DNA of 64,000 bases. Source: an uncultured Lachnospiraceae bacterium. Its GTDB lineage: Bacteria > Bacillota > Clostridia > Lachnospirales > Lachnospiraceae. The notes beneath the pieces were generated by a model that saw only the letters and a program-made list of their open reading frames with translations, did no database searches and was not told the DNA's origin. The stretch spans positions 1-64,000 of the forward strand of contig CAMWSU010000001.1 of NCBI GenBank assembly GCA_947176965.1, written 5' to 3'. Below, in pieces: positions 8,485 through 17,790 of the stretch; position 1 is the stretch's first letter, and every line of letters starts with the position of its first letter. The translations under genes and the position numbers were made by a program.

Positions 8485-9203
8485 ACATACACGATTTGGG
8501 AACATGGGAACAGCTTCAGAAAAAACTGACATGGCAGCAGCTCGGGGAATTTTCGGGAAAACGAATTTTGGAGTTCGGCTGCGGAAACGGCGTGATGGGT
8601 GCGCATTATGCGAGGGAAAACACCGTGATTGCGATAGAGCCGAATGCGCAGGTTTTAGCGGAGAATCCATATGAAGATGTGGAGCAGATCTGCGGGGATT
8701 TCAAATTGTTGCCCCGGTATGAGGACGAATCGTTCGACGTGATTTTTTGTCATAATGTGCTGGAATACGCCGCAGAGCGCGCGGAAATCCTAAAGGAATT
8801 TCAAAGACTGCTAAAAAAGGACGGTCTTCTTTCCGTATTGAAGCATAACCGTCCGGGGCGCGTCATGCAGATGGCGGTACTGCTGAACAATTTTGAACAT
8901 GCGAATGAATTGCTGGATGGAAAATGCGGCGTGAGTCCCCAGTTTGGGGAAATTCATTATTATGAGGATGAGGATCTGATCAAATGGGCGCCGGAGCTGC
9001 GGATCGAAAAGATCCTGGGTATGCGGACGTTTTGGGATTTACAGCAGAATCAGGACATACAGAAGGAAGAAGAATGGCAGCAGAAGATGATGCATTTGGA
9101 GCAGCGGGTTTCTGATATAGAAGAATATCGGAGCATCGCATTTTTGCATCATGTTTTTTTGAGAAAAAGGAACTGTTTGGAAAGTGCCTCTTCAAAGCTG
9201 TGA
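8481..9203 (+). CDS. Class I SAM-dependent methyltransferase
   Basis: ILEFGCGNGVMGAHYA, DVIFCHNVLEY; ATGA overlap with upstream gene. Confidence 0.88.
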   Translation: MNIHDLGTWEQLQKKLTWQQLGEFSGKRILEFGCGNGVMGAHYARENTVIAIEPNAQVLAENPYEDVEQICGDFKLLPRYEDESFDVIFCHNVLEYAAERAEILKEFQRLLKKDGLLSVLKHNRPGRVMQMAVLLNNFEHANELLDGKCGVSPQFGEIHYYEDEDLIKWAPELRIEKILGMRTFWDLQQNQDIQKEEEWQQKMMHLEQRVSDIEEYRSIAFLHHVFLRKRNCLESASSKL

Positions 9204-9357
9204 GGAACGAGGTTCTGAACGCTTACGAAAAAATAAAGTCAGCATGAGTGAGGGGATACAAGCATGGACTTGTCCTCTATACGAATATGGTGTCTGTGGC
9301 ACGGCACAACTCATACGCGTTGCAGTTTGCAGGGTGTGGAAAGGCAGGAGCATTTTT

Positions 9358-10125
9358 ATGATTTTAACAGAATTTGATCCAAGTAAAAAAGCAGTGATTA
9401 ATCCGGAAGATATTATCACCCCGGTGGAGGGCATGCCGGAGGTGGCGGTCGCCTGCTATTCTCATATGACGTTTGAGAGAATGATCGGGGAATTGGACGC
9501 AGAGGTGATTGCGGAGACCAGTAATGCTAATGGCGTGGATCTGATCTACAAAGCAGCGTACAAGGGAATCCACGTTGCATTGTTCATGATCGATGTGGGC
9601 GCGCCTATGAGCGTGGGGATATTGGAAGAAGTATTTATGATGGGCGTGAAGAAAGCGATCATTTTCGGAACCTGCGGTGTGCTTGATAAAAGCATCGACG
9701 ATTGCTCTGTCATCATTCCTGATTGCGCGGTGCGGGATGAGGGGACAAGCTACCATTATGCGCCCGCATCGGATGAGATTGAAGTAAATAGGAAATATCT
9801 GAAAGTGTTTACCGGAATGCTGGATGAACTTCAGGTGAAATATACGATAGGAAAAACATGGTCGACGGATGCGTTTTATCGTGAGACACCGGAAAAAGTC
9901 AGGCGCAGAAAAGAGCAGGGCTGTATCTGTGTGGATATGGAATGCTCGGCGGACGCTGCGCTGGCTCAGTTTCGGGAAAAAGATCTGGTGCAGTTTTTCT
10001 ATGCGGCGGATAATCTGGATGCGGAGGAATGGGATGTGCGAAGCTTAAGCAATCATTCCAGATTAGAAGAAAAAGACCGGATCGCCATGATCGCGCTGGA
10101 GCTGGCAGTGAGGATTTCGCGTTAG
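9358..10125 (+). CDS. Nucleoside phosphorylase family protein
   Basis: AIIFGTCGVLD, CICVDMECSADAA; RBS-like GCAGGAG upstream of ATG 9358. Confidence 0.75.
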   Translation: MILTEFDPSKKAVINPEDIITPVEGMPEVAVACYSHMTFERMIGELDAEVIAETSNANGVDLIYKAAYKGIHVALFMIDVGAPMSVGILEEVFMMGVKKAIIFGTCGVLDKSIDDCSVIIPDCAVRDEGTSYHYAPASDEIEVNRKYLKVFTGMLDELQVKYTIGKTWSTDAFYRETPEKVRRRKEQGCICVDMECSADAALAQFREKDLVQFFYAADNLDAEEWDVRSLSNHSRLEEKDRIAMIALELAVRISR

Positions 10126-10185
10126 GTGATGACCCGGCAGAGAAAAGCGGTGCGGACGATTGAAACGGTGATGAAGGAGAGAAAA

Positions 10186-10815
10186 ATGAACGCGTATTGG
10201 AAGAAAAATCTGCTTCCGCTGGCGGTAGAAATTGCTTTTATTATTTCGTGTTTGGTGATTCCGGCGGAGTATTTTATTTATACAAATTTTCTGTTTTATT
10301 TTGTGCTGCTCCTTTATTTCGTCGCGGTAAAGGATTTCTCGGCAAAGGAGTGGGGAAGAAACTTAAAAGGCGGAAAAACGTTTTGGAAGCCCGTGGGGAT
10401 TACCGTATTCTTTTTTATGCTGGCGTTTGCGGCAACCATGATCTTGGAAAGCACTTTTCCGCAATTGGATACGGGAATGATCGGATTAAGGCGTGACAAT
10501 TGGTTCACGCTTGTATTGTTTGCTATTTCGACGATCGTGCTGCCGCCCGTTGTGGAGGAGACTTTTTATCGGAAAAACTTAATTTTGACGGAAAATAAAA
10601 ATGTGATGGCGGTGACCGTGGTATGCAGCATGCTTCTTTATGCGGCGGAGCATTCCCTGACACCGTGGGGGATTTTTCTCACGATGCTCTGGGCGCTGCC
10701 GCTCAGCATTTCCTATGGTAAAACCAAGAATGTATTTATCCCGATGACGGCGCATTTCATCGTCAATTTCATAGGAAACGGAGCGGATGTGGTATTTACG
10801 ATCATCGGCATGTGA
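10186..10815 (+). CDS. CPBP family intramembrane metalloprotease
   Basis: PPVVEETFYRKNLI, AAEHSLTPWGIF, TAHFIVNFIGN; multiple TM. Confidence 0.8.
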   Translation: MNAYWKKNLLPLAVEIAFIISCLVIPAEYFIYTNFLFYFVLLLYFVAVKDFSAKEWGRNLKGGKTFWKPVGITVFFFMLAFAATMILESTFPQLDTGMIGLRRDNWFTLVLFAISTIVLPPVVEETFYRKNLILTENKNVMAVTVVCSMLLYAAEHSLTPWGIFLTMLWALPLSISYGKTKNVFIPMTAHFIVNFIGNGADVVFTIIGM

Positions 10816-10854
10816 TAGTCGGCACGGATGGATCGCAGAAAGAGGGGGAATGCC

Positions 10855-11073
10855 ATGTTCGGAAAAAAGAAACCGCAAGTGGAATACTATGACAAAGAAA
10901 ATGTAAAGCCGATTATCCGTGCCAGCATCTGCACGGGAGAACAAGTTGCCGGATTTAAGAATATTCATACCGGAAAATTTGAGGAGATCATGCTGATCCG
11001 GGGCGAGCGGGATAAAGAAGTATTTATGAGCAGGTACGGCATTTCGGTGGGGGAGATCACAAAGGAATATTGA
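10855..11073 (+). CDS. Hypothetical small protein
   Basis: ORF with GGGGG RBS, ATG 10855. Confidence 0.5.
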   Translation: MFGKKKPQVEYYDKENVKPIIRASICTGEQVAGFKNIHTGKFEEIMLIRGERDKEVFMSRYGISVGEITKEY

Positions 11074-11090
11074 TTTTATTTTTTAGCACA

Positions 11091-11116
11091 AACACGACAC
11101 ACAGTTGTCGTGTTTT
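11091..11116 (+). terminator. Putative Rho-independent terminator
   Basis: ACACGACA-CACAGT-TGTCGTGT followed by TTTGTG. Confidence 0.5.
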
Positions 11117-11198
11117 GTGTTCTATGATAGGGTAAAGGCAGGGACGGAGATAGAAGCAATGTGCCGCGGATAGGAACGCGGCGTGTGAGGAGATTGTC

Positions 11199-12113
11199 AT
11201 GAAAATAGACAGACTGATCGGAATTTTGTCCATATTACTGCAAAAGGATACAGTGACTGCGCCCGACCTGGCGGAGAAGTTTGAGGTTTCCAGACGAACG
11301 ATCAATAGGGATATCGAAGATCTTTGTAAAGCAGGCATTCCCATTGTGACAAGGCAGGGAGCGGGCGGCGGCATCTCGATCATGGACAACTATAAGATAG
11401 ACCGGACACTGGTAAATCATGCGGAGATGCAGGATATTCTTGCAGGGCTTCGCAGCTTGGACAGCGTAAACGGAACGAATCGGTATGGGCAATTGATGGA
11501 AAAGCTGTCGGTGGGATCATCTGATTTTTTGGTCGGAAATCAGTCGGTGCTGATCGATCTGTCTTCATGGTATAAAGAAGCACTTGCGCCTAAGATCGAA
11601 TTGATACGCGCTGCGATCGATGTGAGAAAAGAACTGCTGTTTACCTACTATTCTCCGAGCGGCGAATCCGTCCGGCGCATCGAGCCGTATTATCTGATTT
11701 TTCGATGGTCAAGCTGGTATGTGTGGGGCTGGTGCAAAATGAGGGAGGATTTCCGGCTGTTCAAGTTAAACCGCATGGAGGATGTGCGCATGACGGAGGA
11801 GGTGTTTATAAAGAGGAAAGCAGATGTGCCGGACTTAAATGATGAGGGTATCTTTCCCGGAGGAATCAAGGTGAAAGCGCTTTTTGAACCGGAATGCAAA
11901 TGGAGACTGGTCGAAGAGTTCGGGACGGAATGCTTTCGGGAAACGGAGGACGGGAAGCTGCTTTTTCAGGCGGATTATACAAACAGGGAAAATCTGATCA
12001 CATGGCTCATGACGTTTCGGGAAAAAGTGGAGCTTTTGGAACCGAAGGAGATTCGAGCGGAGATCCTTGCGTGTTTTGAACGGATACGCAGAAAATATGA
12101 TTCGGATAGATGA
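11199..12113 (+). CDS. YafY/WYL-domain transcriptional regulator
   Basis: N-terminal HTH (FEVSRRTINRDIEDLCKAGIPI), WYL-like region IEPYYLIFRWSSWYVWGWCKMREDFRLFKLNRM. Confidence 0.88.
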   Translation: MKIDRLIGILSILLQKDTVTAPDLAEKFEVSRRTINRDIEDLCKAGIPIVTRQGAGGGISIMDNYKIDRTLVNHAEMQDILAGLRSLDSVNGTNRYGQLMEKLSVGSSDFLVGNQSVLIDLSSWYKEALAPKIELIRAAIDVRKELLFTYYSPSGESVRRIEPYYLIFRWSSWYVWGWCKMREDFRLFKLNRMEDVRMTEEVFIKRKADVPDLNDEGIFPGGIKVKALFEPECKWRLVEEFGTECFRETEDGKLLFQADYTNRENLITWLMTFREKVELLEPKEIRAEILACFERIRRKYDSDR

Positions 12114-12133
12114 AGTAAGAATGGAGGACGAAG

Positions 12134-12886
12134 ATGAGATATACATGGATCGATGAATTTTTGTTAAGCAAACCGGGAGTGACGAAAGATCTGCAGAAGG
12201 ATTGGAATTGGCTTCGTTATCAGATCGGCGGCAAGATGTTTGCGGCCGTCTGCATGGGGGAAAACGATGAACCCTACTATATCACATTGAAACTGGAACC
12301 GATGGAGGGGGAGTTCTTCCGACAGCAATATGAGGACATCATTCCCGGCTATTATATGAATAAAGTGCATTGGAATTCCGTGAAACCGGACGGCGCAGTA
12401 CCGGATGAGCTGTTAAAAGATTTGCTGGACAAGTCGTATCAACTGGTGCTTGGCGGACTTGGCAAAAAAAAGCAGAAAGAGATACTGGAAGCCGCGGCTT
12501 GCGGCCAGATTGCGGACGGCGAAAAAGGAGCATCGGGCGGAAGCGGGGATCATGGCGGGGAGACAGCGCACGAAGCAGAAAACACTTGCAGCGAGACAGC
12601 GTGCAGCACATTCAGCTGCTGCGGTACGCAGTGCAGTGAATGTGCCTTCTATGGAACGATGTGCAAGGGCTGTAATGAGAGTGACGGAAAAGTATTCCAC
12701 GCACCGGAGGGACAGGCCTGCCCCATTTATGAATGCTCGGTTAATCAAAAAAAGCAGAAAAACTGCGGCGGCTGTCAGAAACTTCCGTGCGATATTTGGA
12801 GAAACACGAAAGACCCTTCCATGTCGGACGAGGAATTTGAAAACAATATCCGGCAGCGGGTGGAAAATGTGAGAAGGAGTTTTTGA
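12134..12886 (+). CDS. MmcQ/YjbR-like domain fused to a Cys-rich DUF3795-like domain
   Basis: N-terminal YjbR-like region; C-terminal CSECAFYGTMCKGCNES...CPIYECSV...NCGGCQKLPCDIW; low-complexity linker. Confidence 0.65.
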   Translation: MRYTWIDEFLLSKPGVTKDLQKDWNWLRYQIGGKMFAAVCMGENDEPYYITLKLEPMEGEFFRQQYEDIIPGYYMNKVHWNSVKPDGAVPDELLKDLLDKSYQLVLGGLGKKKQKEILEAAACGQIADGEKGASGGSGDHGGETAHEAENTCSETACSTFSCCGTQCSECAFYGTMCKGCNESDGKVFHAPEGQACPIYECSVNQKKQKNCGGCQKLPCDIWRNTKDPSMSDEEFENNIRQRVENVRRSF

Positions 12887-12943
12887 GTTCGCGCCAATGA
12901 CCGCAAGCGCAGGCAGAAACGAAAGAGAGAAAAGGAAAAGCAT

Positions 12944-13582
12944 ATGGCATTTGATTATAAAAAAGAATATAAGGAGTTCTACATGCCTAAAAATAAACCG
13001 GGCATTGTGGAAATACCGCCCATAAATTATCTGGCGGTCCGCGGCAGCGGGGATCCGAACGAAGAAGGAAGCGAATACAAGCAGTCCATCGGACTGCTCT
13101 ATGGGATTGCGTTCACGATTAAAATGAGCAAAATGGGAGATCATCGGATCAACGGATATTTTGACTATGTCGTTCCGCCGCTGGAGGGCCTTTGGTGGCA
13201 GGACGGCGTAAAGGGAATCGATTATGTCCACAAAGAGAACTTTCAATTTATCTCCGTGATCAGACTGCCGGATTTTGTAAAAAAAGAGGATTTTGACTGG
13301 GCGGTCAAAGAAGCGGAGCGGAAGAAGAAAACCGATTTTTCGAAAGTGGAATTTATGAGCTATCATGAGGGGCTGTGCGTTCAGTGCATGCATATCGGCG
13401 CATATGACGATGAGCCGAAAACGGTCCGCCTGATGCACGATTTTATGGAGGAGCAGGGGTATGAGCTCGACATTACGGAAAGCCGTTATCATCATGAGAT
13501 TTATTTAAGCGACGCAAGAAAGGTGGCGCCCGAACGACTCAAAACCGTTTTAAGACATCCAATCAGGGAAATTACATCCTAG
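12944..13582 (+). CDS. GyrI-like domain-containing protein
   Basis: MPKNKPGIVEIPPINYLAVRGSGDPN...LYGIAFTIKMSKMGDHRINGYFDYVVPPLEGLWWQ. Confidence 0.75.
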   Translation: MAFDYKKEYKEFYMPKNKPGIVEIPPINYLAVRGSGDPNEEGSEYKQSIGLLYGIAFTIKMSKMGDHRINGYFDYVVPPLEGLWWQDGVKGIDYVHKENFQFISVIRLPDFVKKEDFDWAVKEAERKKKTDFSKVEFMSYHEGLCVQCMHIGAYDDEPKTVRLMHDFMEEQGYELDITESRYHHEIYLSDARKVAPERLKTVLRHPIREITS

Positions 13583-13596
13583 AAAAAGTAATCTGT

Positions 13597-13627
13597 AAGA
13601 CGGCTGGGGCAGACCCAGTCGTCTTTT
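13597..13627 (+). terminator. Rho-independent terminator
   Basis: AAGACGGCTGGG-GCAG-ACCCAGTCGTCTTTTTG. Confidence 0.85.
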
Positions 13628-13789
13628 TGTATTTTGTATCATACAGAGCATTGTGAAACACTGACAAGAAAAGTATTGGCATACTGGAAGAATCTATTAT
13701 AGTTTAATAAACAGAGATTGCACATAAAACATAAGAGAAAATAGTATGCAATAAATTTTTGAAAATTGCGTTGTGAAAGGGGGGATGGT

Positions 13790-15255
13790 GTGGATAATCA
13801 TAGTATATGGCATCCACTTGTATTTGACGATCACTGGAATGATGTGAACACGGAGAAGTTTGATAACATTTATCCGTCTTGGGAGAGAAGGAGAAAAGAG
13901 CTTCAAAAGATGAGGAACAATATGAACGGTTCATGGAACAACTAAAGAGGAAGCAGGCGATTGATACTGGAATTATTGAAAGAATGTATGACTTAAAAAG
14001 AAGGATAACAGAAACCTTTATAAAGGAAGGCTTTGTAGATGCTTATTTGAAGCATGGAGATTCTGATATTGAAGGCAACTTATTGATGAAATATCTGGGA
14101 GATAATTTTGAAGCAATTGACTTTATATTTGACTTTGTAAAGAACAATAGGCAGCTAAGCGTCAGTTATATAAAAGAATTGCATAGCTTAATAACAAGGC
14201 ATCAGGAAGTGACGGATGCAATTGACCAGTTTGGGCATCATGTAAAAATTTCTCTGCTAAAAGGAGAATTTAAGGTGGCGCCCAATAATCCGGTCAGAGA
14301 TCATACAATATATCATTATTGTCCGCCTGAACAAGTAGCTTCCGAAATGGATCATTTAATTAGAATTTATAATAGTGAACTTTCGGGGGTTCATATTCTT
14401 GTAAAAGCGGCCTTTTTGCATCACGCATTTGTTCAAATTCACCCATTTCAAGATGGAAACGGAAGAATTGCGCGGCTTTTGGCCAGTTTTGTGTTGATAA
14501 AAGGTGGATTGTTTCCGCTTTCTATAGACCGCGATGAAAGGGCGAGATATATAGGGGCGTTAGAAAAGGCAGATAAATCAGAATATCAGGATCTGATTGA
14601 TGTTTTTTCAAACAATCAGATTGCCTCTATAGAAAAAGCGCTTAATTGGAAAATTGTGGAAGATACATCGAATTATGATAGTGTTTTGGGGGTTCTGGGA
14701 ACAAAACTTTCCGCCTATCGTACTGCAGAAAAAGAGCAGATGACCAGGCGTGCTATACAAAACATGCAGGACATTTTCGTATGTATGGAAGAAGAGTTGG
14801 AGCATTATAAAAATGATTTGCGGAGACGGCTTGATAGAACTACACAGATTGATGTCAGCTGTTGCTCTCCCGGTGAAACAAATGCGCACTATTATGCAAG
14901 GCAGATTATAGAATATGCCAAGTTATATAACTATTATGCAAATTTGTCATTGATTAGGTGTTGGGGGCGAGTGACTATTGCAATAGATAAAACGAAACGA
15001 TATCGTCTTGTTATATCCCTTCATCATTATGGCTATGATAATAGTACATTTGCGATTGGTGCGTTTTTATCAAAGGGAATTGTAAATTCTAAAAGAGAAG
15101 ATAGTAGAAGCACGGACTATATGGATGTCCCATTAGGCGTGCCGCCATTGACAATGTCATCTGAAAAAGAAATCAGAGAGCTGGCATCGTCCGTGAAGCA
15201 GCAAATAGAATTGTCGATTATGTCAGTATTGGCGTATATCGCAAATGAATTATGA
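13790..15255 (+). CDS. Fic/DOC family protein, likely 5'-frameshifted; the intact frame opens at 13879
   Basis: Fic motif HPFQDGNGRIAR in the 13879-15255 frame; an upstream GTG frame (13790) reads VDNHSIWHPLVFDDHWNDVNTEKFDNIYPSWERRRKELQK and joins the Fic frame if one A is added in AAAA at 13905-13908. Confidence 0.75.
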
Positions 15256-15338
15256 CATATATTTTGTGATTAAATGATGGGAGAAATAAGCGGTCGTGCC
15301 GCGCAGAGGCAGAGGCGATAAAAGCAGGAGATTTTGGT

Positions 15339-16061
15339 ATGTGCGGACGGTATTATGTGGATGATGATACGGCAGGGGAGATTGAAAAGGTCATCCGGCA
15401 GGTGAATGAAAAGCTGCAAACGCAGAAGGCGGGGGATAGAGAAGGCATTGTGGCTGAACGGACAGCGGGACAGTGGGAAAGGGAGTCGGTCCTGCAGAAA
15501 CAGGAGCTTTGGGAAAACAAACAGCTTGATATACCGTTCGGAGACATTTACCCTGCGGCACTTGCACCCGTGCTCGGCGCCGGCATGGAAACCGCGGGAT
15601 ACAGAACCTTGCATTGCCGCATGCTGCGCTGGGGACTGCCGGGATATCCGCCGAAGGGAAGCGGCAAAAAGGGACAGGTTATTTTTAATGCCCGGAGTGA
15701 AACAGCGATGGAGAAACCGACCTTTCGGGAGGGGATAAAAAACCATCGCATTGTGATTCCGGCGGCAGGCTTTTATGAGTGGAACTGCAAAAAAGAAAAA
15801 TTTCGTTTTCGCAGAACCGATTCGTCCGTACTTTTTATGGCGGGATGTTTTCGGCATTATGAGGACGGCGACCGGTTTGTCATTCTGACGACGGCGGCGA
15901 ATGCATCCATGGAACCGGTGCATGACCGCATGCCGCTCATTTTGGAGCAGGATGAGATCACGGATTGGATATGGGACGGGGAGCGGACGAAACATCTGCT
16001 GGAAAAGCAACCCTGTCTGTTAGAGCGTACGACGGACTATGAGCAGATGACGCTTTTTTAA
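15339..16061 (+). CDS. SOS response-associated peptidase (SRAP/YedK family)
   Basis: MCGRYYVDDD N-terminus with Cys2, FNARSETAMEKPTFREGIKNHRIVIPAAGFYEW. Confidence 0.92.
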   Translation: MCGRYYVDDDTAGEIEKVIRQVNEKLQTQKAGDREGIVAERTAGQWERESVLQKQELWENKQLDIPFGDIYPAALAPVLGAGMETAGYRTLHCRMLRWGLPGYPPKGSGKKGQVIFNARSETAMEKPTFREGIKNHRIVIPAAGFYEWNCKKEKFRFRRTDSSVLFMAGCFRHYEDGDRFVILTTAANASMEPVHDRMPLILEQDEITDWIWDGERTKHLLEKQPCLLERTTDYEQMTLF

Positions 16062-16082
16062 GTGCATGGAAAAAAATACCAG

Positions 16083-16111
16083 TTGAATACAGAACGTGTG
16101 TTTGTTACAAT
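16083..16111 (+). promoter_or_regulatory. Candidate SOS promoter: TTGAAT-N17-TACAAT with LexA-box-like GAAC-N4-GTTT in the spacer
   Basis: TTGAAT 16083-16088, GAACGTGTGTTTG 16092-16104, TACAAT 16106-16111. Confidence 0.6.
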
Positions 16112-16137
16112 GTGTCACACAGGAGGTGAACACACGT

Positions 16138-17400
16138 TTGGAATCAGTGATATTTCATATCGATGTGAATGCAGCCTTCCTCAGTTGGGAGGCTGTTTAT
16201 CGTCTGTATCATAAGGGCGGGACGGTGGATCTTCGTGAGATTCCGGCCGCGGTAGCCGGGGATGCAAGTCTGCGCCACGGTATTATTCTTGCCAAGTCCA
16301 TACCGGCGAAGCGCTATGGCATACAGACGGGCGAAAGCATTCCGGAGGCAAAAAGAAAATGTCCGGGGCTCATACTTGCCGCGCCGAACTATAACCTGTA
16401 TGAGCGCTGCTCTGCGGCGCTGATGGAGATACTGCGGGAATACTCGGACACCGTGGAGCAGTACAGCATTGATGAGGCATTTGCGGATATGACGCAGACC
16501 TGCCATTTGTTCGGGGAGCCGGAGCAGACTGCGGAAATGATAAAGGATCGGATTCACCGGGAATTGGGATTTACGGTAAACATCGGGGTGTCGGAAAACA
16601 AGCTGCTCGCTAAGATGGCATCCGATTTTCGGAAGCCGGATAAGGTGCATACATTGTGGAAATCGGAAATACAGAGGAAAATGTGGCCGCTCTCCGTGTC
16701 GGAACTGTTTTTTGTGGGAAGGGCGACGGCGAAAAAGCTATTTTCCGTTGGAATCAGGACGATCGGGGAGCTTGCACAGGCGGATCCGGCATATATCAGG
16801 AGCATACTCAAAAAGCAGGGAGAGATCGTGTGGGCGTTTGCGAACGGGCTGGACTTTTCTCCGGTACTCAAGCAGGCACCGGCGAACAAAGGCTACGGGA
16901 ACAGTACGACGATTCCTTTTGACGTGACGGATGCAGCGACAGCCAAAAAAGTGTTGCTGGCGCTGTCAGAAACGGTGGCGGCAAGGCTTCGCGCGGATGG
17001 CGTGCAGATTGGCGTGGTTGCCGTGGGGATCAAAGACACGGACTTCTCTTATCGCTCGCATCAGCGCACGCTGACGGTCTCCACCAACATTACGCAGGAG
17101 ATTTATCAGGCGGCGTGCGGGCTGTTTGATGAGCTTTGGGGCGGGCATCCGATCCGGCATCTGGGCGTGCATACCTCCGGCGTATGCAGAGAGAACTTCA
17201 CAAGACAGATGAGTCTGTTTGAGAGGGTGGACTATGCGAAGCTGGCGCGGCTGGATACGGCGGTGGACGCTGTTCGGGAACGGTTCGGTGCGGATGCGCT
17301 GATGCGGGCAGCCTTCTTGAATCAGCCGATTGACCATATGAGCGGAGGAATTTCAAGGGAAAAGAGAGAGGCGGACTACAGCGGAATGAAACCGGAATAG
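16138..17400 (+). CDS. Y-family DNA polymerase (DinB/UmuC-like)
   Basis: IFHIDVNAAFLSWEAV, YSIDEAFADMT, INIGVSENKLLAKMASDF; AGGAGGTG before TTG 16138. Confidence 0.9.
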   Translation: MESVIFHIDVNAAFLSWEAVYRLYHKGGTVDLREIPAAVAGDASLRHGIILAKSIPAKRYGIQTGESIPEAKRKCPGLILAAPNYNLYERCSAALMEILREYSDTVEQYSIDEAFADMTQTCHLFGEPEQTAEMIKDRIHRELGFTVNIGVSENKLLAKMASDFRKPDKVHTLWKSEIQRKMWPLSVSELFFVGRATAKKLFSVGIRTIGELAQADPAYIRSILKKQGEIVWAFANGLDFSPVLKQAPANKGYGNSTTIPFDVTDAATAKKVLLALSETVAARLRADGVQIGVVAVGIKDTDFSYRSHQRTLTVSTNITQEIYQAACGLFDELWGGHPIRHLGVHTSGVCRENFTRQMSLFERVDYAKLARLDTAVDAVRERFGADALMRAAFLNQPIDHMSGGISREKREADYSGMKPE

Positions 17401-17410
17401 GAGGTGCGCG

Positions 17411-17722
17411 ATGGCATTCGGGGCAGAAAAAGAGCATCGGGACGGAAATGCAGGACGGATACGCGGGAGGCAGCAGGAGGTTGCCTGTGAATGCTGGTTT
17501 ACCAGTACCGGAAGGATGATACCATTGATGCTGAAGCTAAAAGACGAGGACGGGATGTGCCGGACCATCAGACCGATCATGGTGCATTCCGCTGAGAAAA
17601 AAATGTATGCGGGAACGCCCTTCATCGAGTTTGACTGCGAGATCGTGGTGGGGGAACAAAGGATGCGCGTATGGCTGATCTATTATCAGAGTGAGAACCG
17701 CTGGGTGCTGAATTTCCGGTGA
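17411..17722 (+). CDS. Hypothetical protein downstream of the Y-family polymerase
   Basis: Co-directional ORF, GGAGG RBS, 103 aa. Confidence 0.6.
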   Translation: MAFGAEKEHRDGNAGRIRGRQQEVACECWFTSTGRMIPLMLKLKDEDGMCRTIRPIMVHSAEKKMYAGTPFIEFDCEIVVGEQRMRVWLIYYQSENRWVLNFR

Positions 17723-17743
17723 TGGAGGAAATATCGACAGCAA

Positions 17744-17790
17744 CAGAAACTTCCGGTGACAGCAAGAGTTGTCACCGGAAATTTTCTTTT
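17744..17790. terminator. Bidirectional terminator between convergent genes
   Basis: TTCCGGTGACAGCAAGAGTTGTCACCGGAA with flanking T/A tracts. Confidence 0.8.

Noticed and set aside
12413-13495. Long antisense ORF (360 aa, minus strand)
   Set aside because: Runs opposite to two well-supported + genes, no RBS, composition typical of a shadow ORF.
190-13600. Integron or superintegron cassette array
   Set aside because: No attC-like sites with conserved core at each junction and no integrase seen in the window.
14041-14110. Class II Fic inhibitory motif in KHGDSDIEGNLL
   Set aside because: Resembles (S/T)xxxE(G/N), but the first position is Asp, so I could not claim it as canonical.
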